Assembly: GCA_964472875.1 (NCBI GenBank)
Contig: CAYYMD010000078.1
Location: 1-7,158, forward strand
Origin: CAYYMD01 sp964472875
GTDB lineage: Bacteria > Planctomycetota > Phycisphaerae > SM23-33
Direction of reading: 5' to 3'
Length of the DNA stretch: 7,158 bases
The position numbers and the translations under genes were made by a program. This document shows positions 5,666 through 7,158 of this stretch, in pieces. The notes under the pieces are model-generated. The model was not told where the DNA came from and did no database searches. It saw nothing but the letters and a program-made list of their open reading frames with translations. The first letter of the stretch is position 1; each line of letters opens with the position of its first letter.

Positions 5666-6904
5666 TCAACCCGACACGGGTATCGTCAGCACCGGCTGGC
5701 CGCCCGACGGCGCCTTGGACTGAAGGGCGAAGATGATTTTCAAAAGTGCGAAGGCATCCTTGGAGCCCACGTCGCCGTCGGCGATGTAGAACCACCCGTC
5801 GCGGTGTTTGACCGCCAGGAACGCCCCGGCCGGTCGCGAGCGGCTGTATCGGACGTCGAGCAAATCCTTCGTCAGCCGCCGCCGGTCGATGACTCGCCCG
5901 CGAGTGTCCTTGTACTTTTTAATCAGGCCCGCCTCAACGTGTCCGGGTGGCGTCTGAATGCCCTGGGCTACGTAATAGAGCATGTCGCTGTACGACCGCA
6001 GTTGTATAGGGACCTGTCCCGGCCGACGATGCTTGGTGGCTTCGTGGCTCGAGACCAGTTCGATTTTCTCAACGACACCGCCGTCGAAACGCTTTCGCGG
6101 AGGAGACGCGCCCAGAAGTTCGTCGGCACGGTCGGCCTGTGACTTATCGGCGTATTTGATACGGACCACCAGCGAAGGCGTCCCCGGTTTTGTCATGCGG
6201 TAACCGCCGTCGGGATTCTTTGTGAGCGAATATCCGGACTCATCGGCCGCCAGGTATGTATCTGCCGCGACGTCATCGGCCGGGATATTCTCGGCCACCA
6301 CGACCGGCTCGCCGGGTGAGACCATAAAGTTCAAATCGCCGCGCGACTGGAGTTTCGCCCACAGGCAGGCCAGTTCCACGAACCGTTCGTACTCGGTATC
6401 GGTTTTGTGCTCGGCGCCGGTGGTGGGGTAGTTTTGTAGTTCGCCCAGCCGCTCGACCATGATTCGCATGAGGTGCTCGACGCTCCAGCCGCCGCGGGCC
6501 AGCAGCGTGAAGGTGGACATGTCCGTCTCGGTGAGTATCCGCGAGGCGAACTCCTCGCCCTCCAGCGTGGTGTAGGTCAGGGTGGGCTGCTCGCTGTAGG
6601 ATGTTCCGGCCGAGGGCGAGAAAACTTTCATGCCCGCCTCCGGGATCGTTACCGAACCGGATGCGTTAGCCGAGTAGTTGCGGTGCGACGAGATGGAACT
6701 GATTTGCAGGAACGTCATCGGCTCGCGGTATTTCAGACGCACCATGTTAAGCAGCAGTTGCTCGTTGCCGCTTTGCTGCACGGCTGCGTTGTACATACCG
6801 CGGTCGGCGGGCAGTGCCTCGGGACCCATGTTGCATCCGCCGGCCGCGATAACCGCCGCCCCGGCCAGCATTATGGCTATTGTGTTATTACCGAATTTAC
6901 GCAT
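5666..6904 (-). CDS. Lipoprotein of unknown function
   Basis: A 412-residue secreted lipoprotein. The N-terminus has basic residues (MRK), a hydrophobic stretch at about 9-21 and a lipobox AAGGC with Cys24 as the lipidation site; Asn rather than Asp follows, so outer-membrane sorting is the default expectation. The mature part starts with a block NEQLLLNMVRLKYREP (47-62) and FLQISSIS (65-72), followed by a region rich in Ser, Thr and Gly. TLEGEEFASRIL (113-124), GGWSVEHLMRIMVERL (138-153), and a C-terminal SRPAGAFLAVKHRDGWFYI (356-374) ending in GGQPVLTIPV (401-410) complete it. I recall these blocks from unannotated lipoproteins in several Gram-negative groups; no function is known to me. 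The start is supported by GGAG eight bases upstream and a good promoter. It is monocistronic within the window and shows no catalytic motif that I recognise. Confidence 0.85.
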   Translation of the reverse strand: MRKFGNNTIAIMLAGAAVIAAGGCNMGPEALPADRGMYNAAVQQSGNEQLLLNMVRLKYREPMTFLQISSISSHRNYSANASGSVTIPEAGMKVFSPSAGTSYSEQPTLTYTTLEGEEFASRILTETDMSTFTLLARGGWSVEHLMRIMVERLGELQNYPTTGAEHKTDTEYERFVELACLWAKLQSRGDLNFMVSPGEPVVVAENIPADDVAADTYLAADESGYSLTKNPDGGYRMTKPGTPSLVVRIKYADKSQADRADELLGASPPRKRFDGGVVEKIELVSSHEATKHRRPGQVPIQLRSYSDMLYYVAQGIQTPPGHVEAGLIKKYKDTRGRVIDRRRLTKDLLDVRYSRSRPAGAFLAVKHRDGWFYIADGDVGSKDAFALLKIIFALQSKAPSGGQPVLTIPVSG

Positions 6905-6952
6905 GTTCCAATCTCCGCATCTTTGGCTTTGGTACTTTTAGAATATTACGCG

Positions 6953-6980
6953 AGTATAATGGAGGCGATTGATTCGTCAA
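6953..6980 (-). promoter_or_regulatory. Sigma-70-type promoter of the lipoprotein gene
   Basis: The minus strand has TTGACG (6980 to 6975), a 16-base spacer and TATACT (6958 to 6953), each matching the consensus at five of six positions. Transcription would begin near 6946, giving a leader of about 40 bases that includes the GGAG ribosome-binding site at 6913-6916. This is one of the two best promoter matches in the window. Confidence 0.7.
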
Positions 6981-7059
6981 TTGCTGCCTTGTGACTTTGA
7001 AAAATACTGGGCCGGTGCGGCCGTTGCGCCGATGAAAGTTAATAAAATGTTTCTGCCGG

Positions 7060-7087
7060 TTGACGCGGCCGGCCGGATTGGTAAAAT
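7060..7087 (+). promoter_or_regulatory. Sigma-70-type promoter of the tRNA-Ile gene
   Basis: TTGACG (7060-7065), a 16-base spacer and TAAAAT (7082-7087) precede the tRNA. The mature tRNA 5' end at 7098 is only ten bases beyond the -10 box, so the primary transcript would have almost no leader. The -35 hexamer is identical to that of the divergent lipoprotein promoter. Confidence 0.7.
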
Positions 7088-7097
7088 GAGTTTCTCC

Positions 7098-7158
<61 letters not shown>

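Overview
The window reads as chromosomal DNA from a GC-rich bacterium. The mix of genes (a cytoplasmic Gfo/Idh/MocA oxidoreductase beside a xylose-isomerase-like TIM barrel, an Ffh with a very basic tail, and a lipoprotein of a poorly characterised family) fits a planctomycete, perhaps of the Phycisphaerae. That placement is inference from gene style, not from a marker-gene comparison. I see no CRISPR array, transposase, integrase or phage gene.

Layout from left to right. Positions 1-315 carry no convincing gene; they hold A-rich and short repeated sequence and a terminator-like hairpin that would end the operon to its right. Positions 316-3880 hold three minus-strand genes, transcribed right to left: a mannose-6-phosphate-isomerase-like cupin protein (first), a xylose-isomerase-like TIM-barrel protein (second) and a Gfo/Idh/MocA oxidoreductase (third). 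The gaps are 106 and 63 bases, all three lie on one strand, and the terminator comes after the last, so a single carbohydrate operon is likely. Positions 3881-4178 are a divergent intergenic region with a candidate promoter and a perfect 13-bp dyad on the operon side. Positions 4179-5609 encode Ffh, the SRP54 GTPase of the signal recognition particle. A short convergent gap with a perfect 16-bp palindrome follows. Positions 5666-6904 (minus strand) encode a lipoprotein of unknown function with a good promoter and ribosome-binding site. The window ends inside a plus-strand tRNA-Ile(GAT) gene with its own strong promoter.

How the genes work together: the three operon products look like the isomerase, epimerase/isomerase and NAD(P)-dependent oxidoreductase steps of a cytoplasmic sugar or cyclitol pathway. 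The substrate cannot be read from the sequence and no transporter or kinase lies within the window. Ffh, the lipoprotein and the tRNA are separate transcription units with no evident link to the operon. The items most worth following up are the uncharacterised sugar operon with its candidate operator, the cupin protein's altered metal site, the lysine/arginine tail of Ffh, and the lipoprotein.
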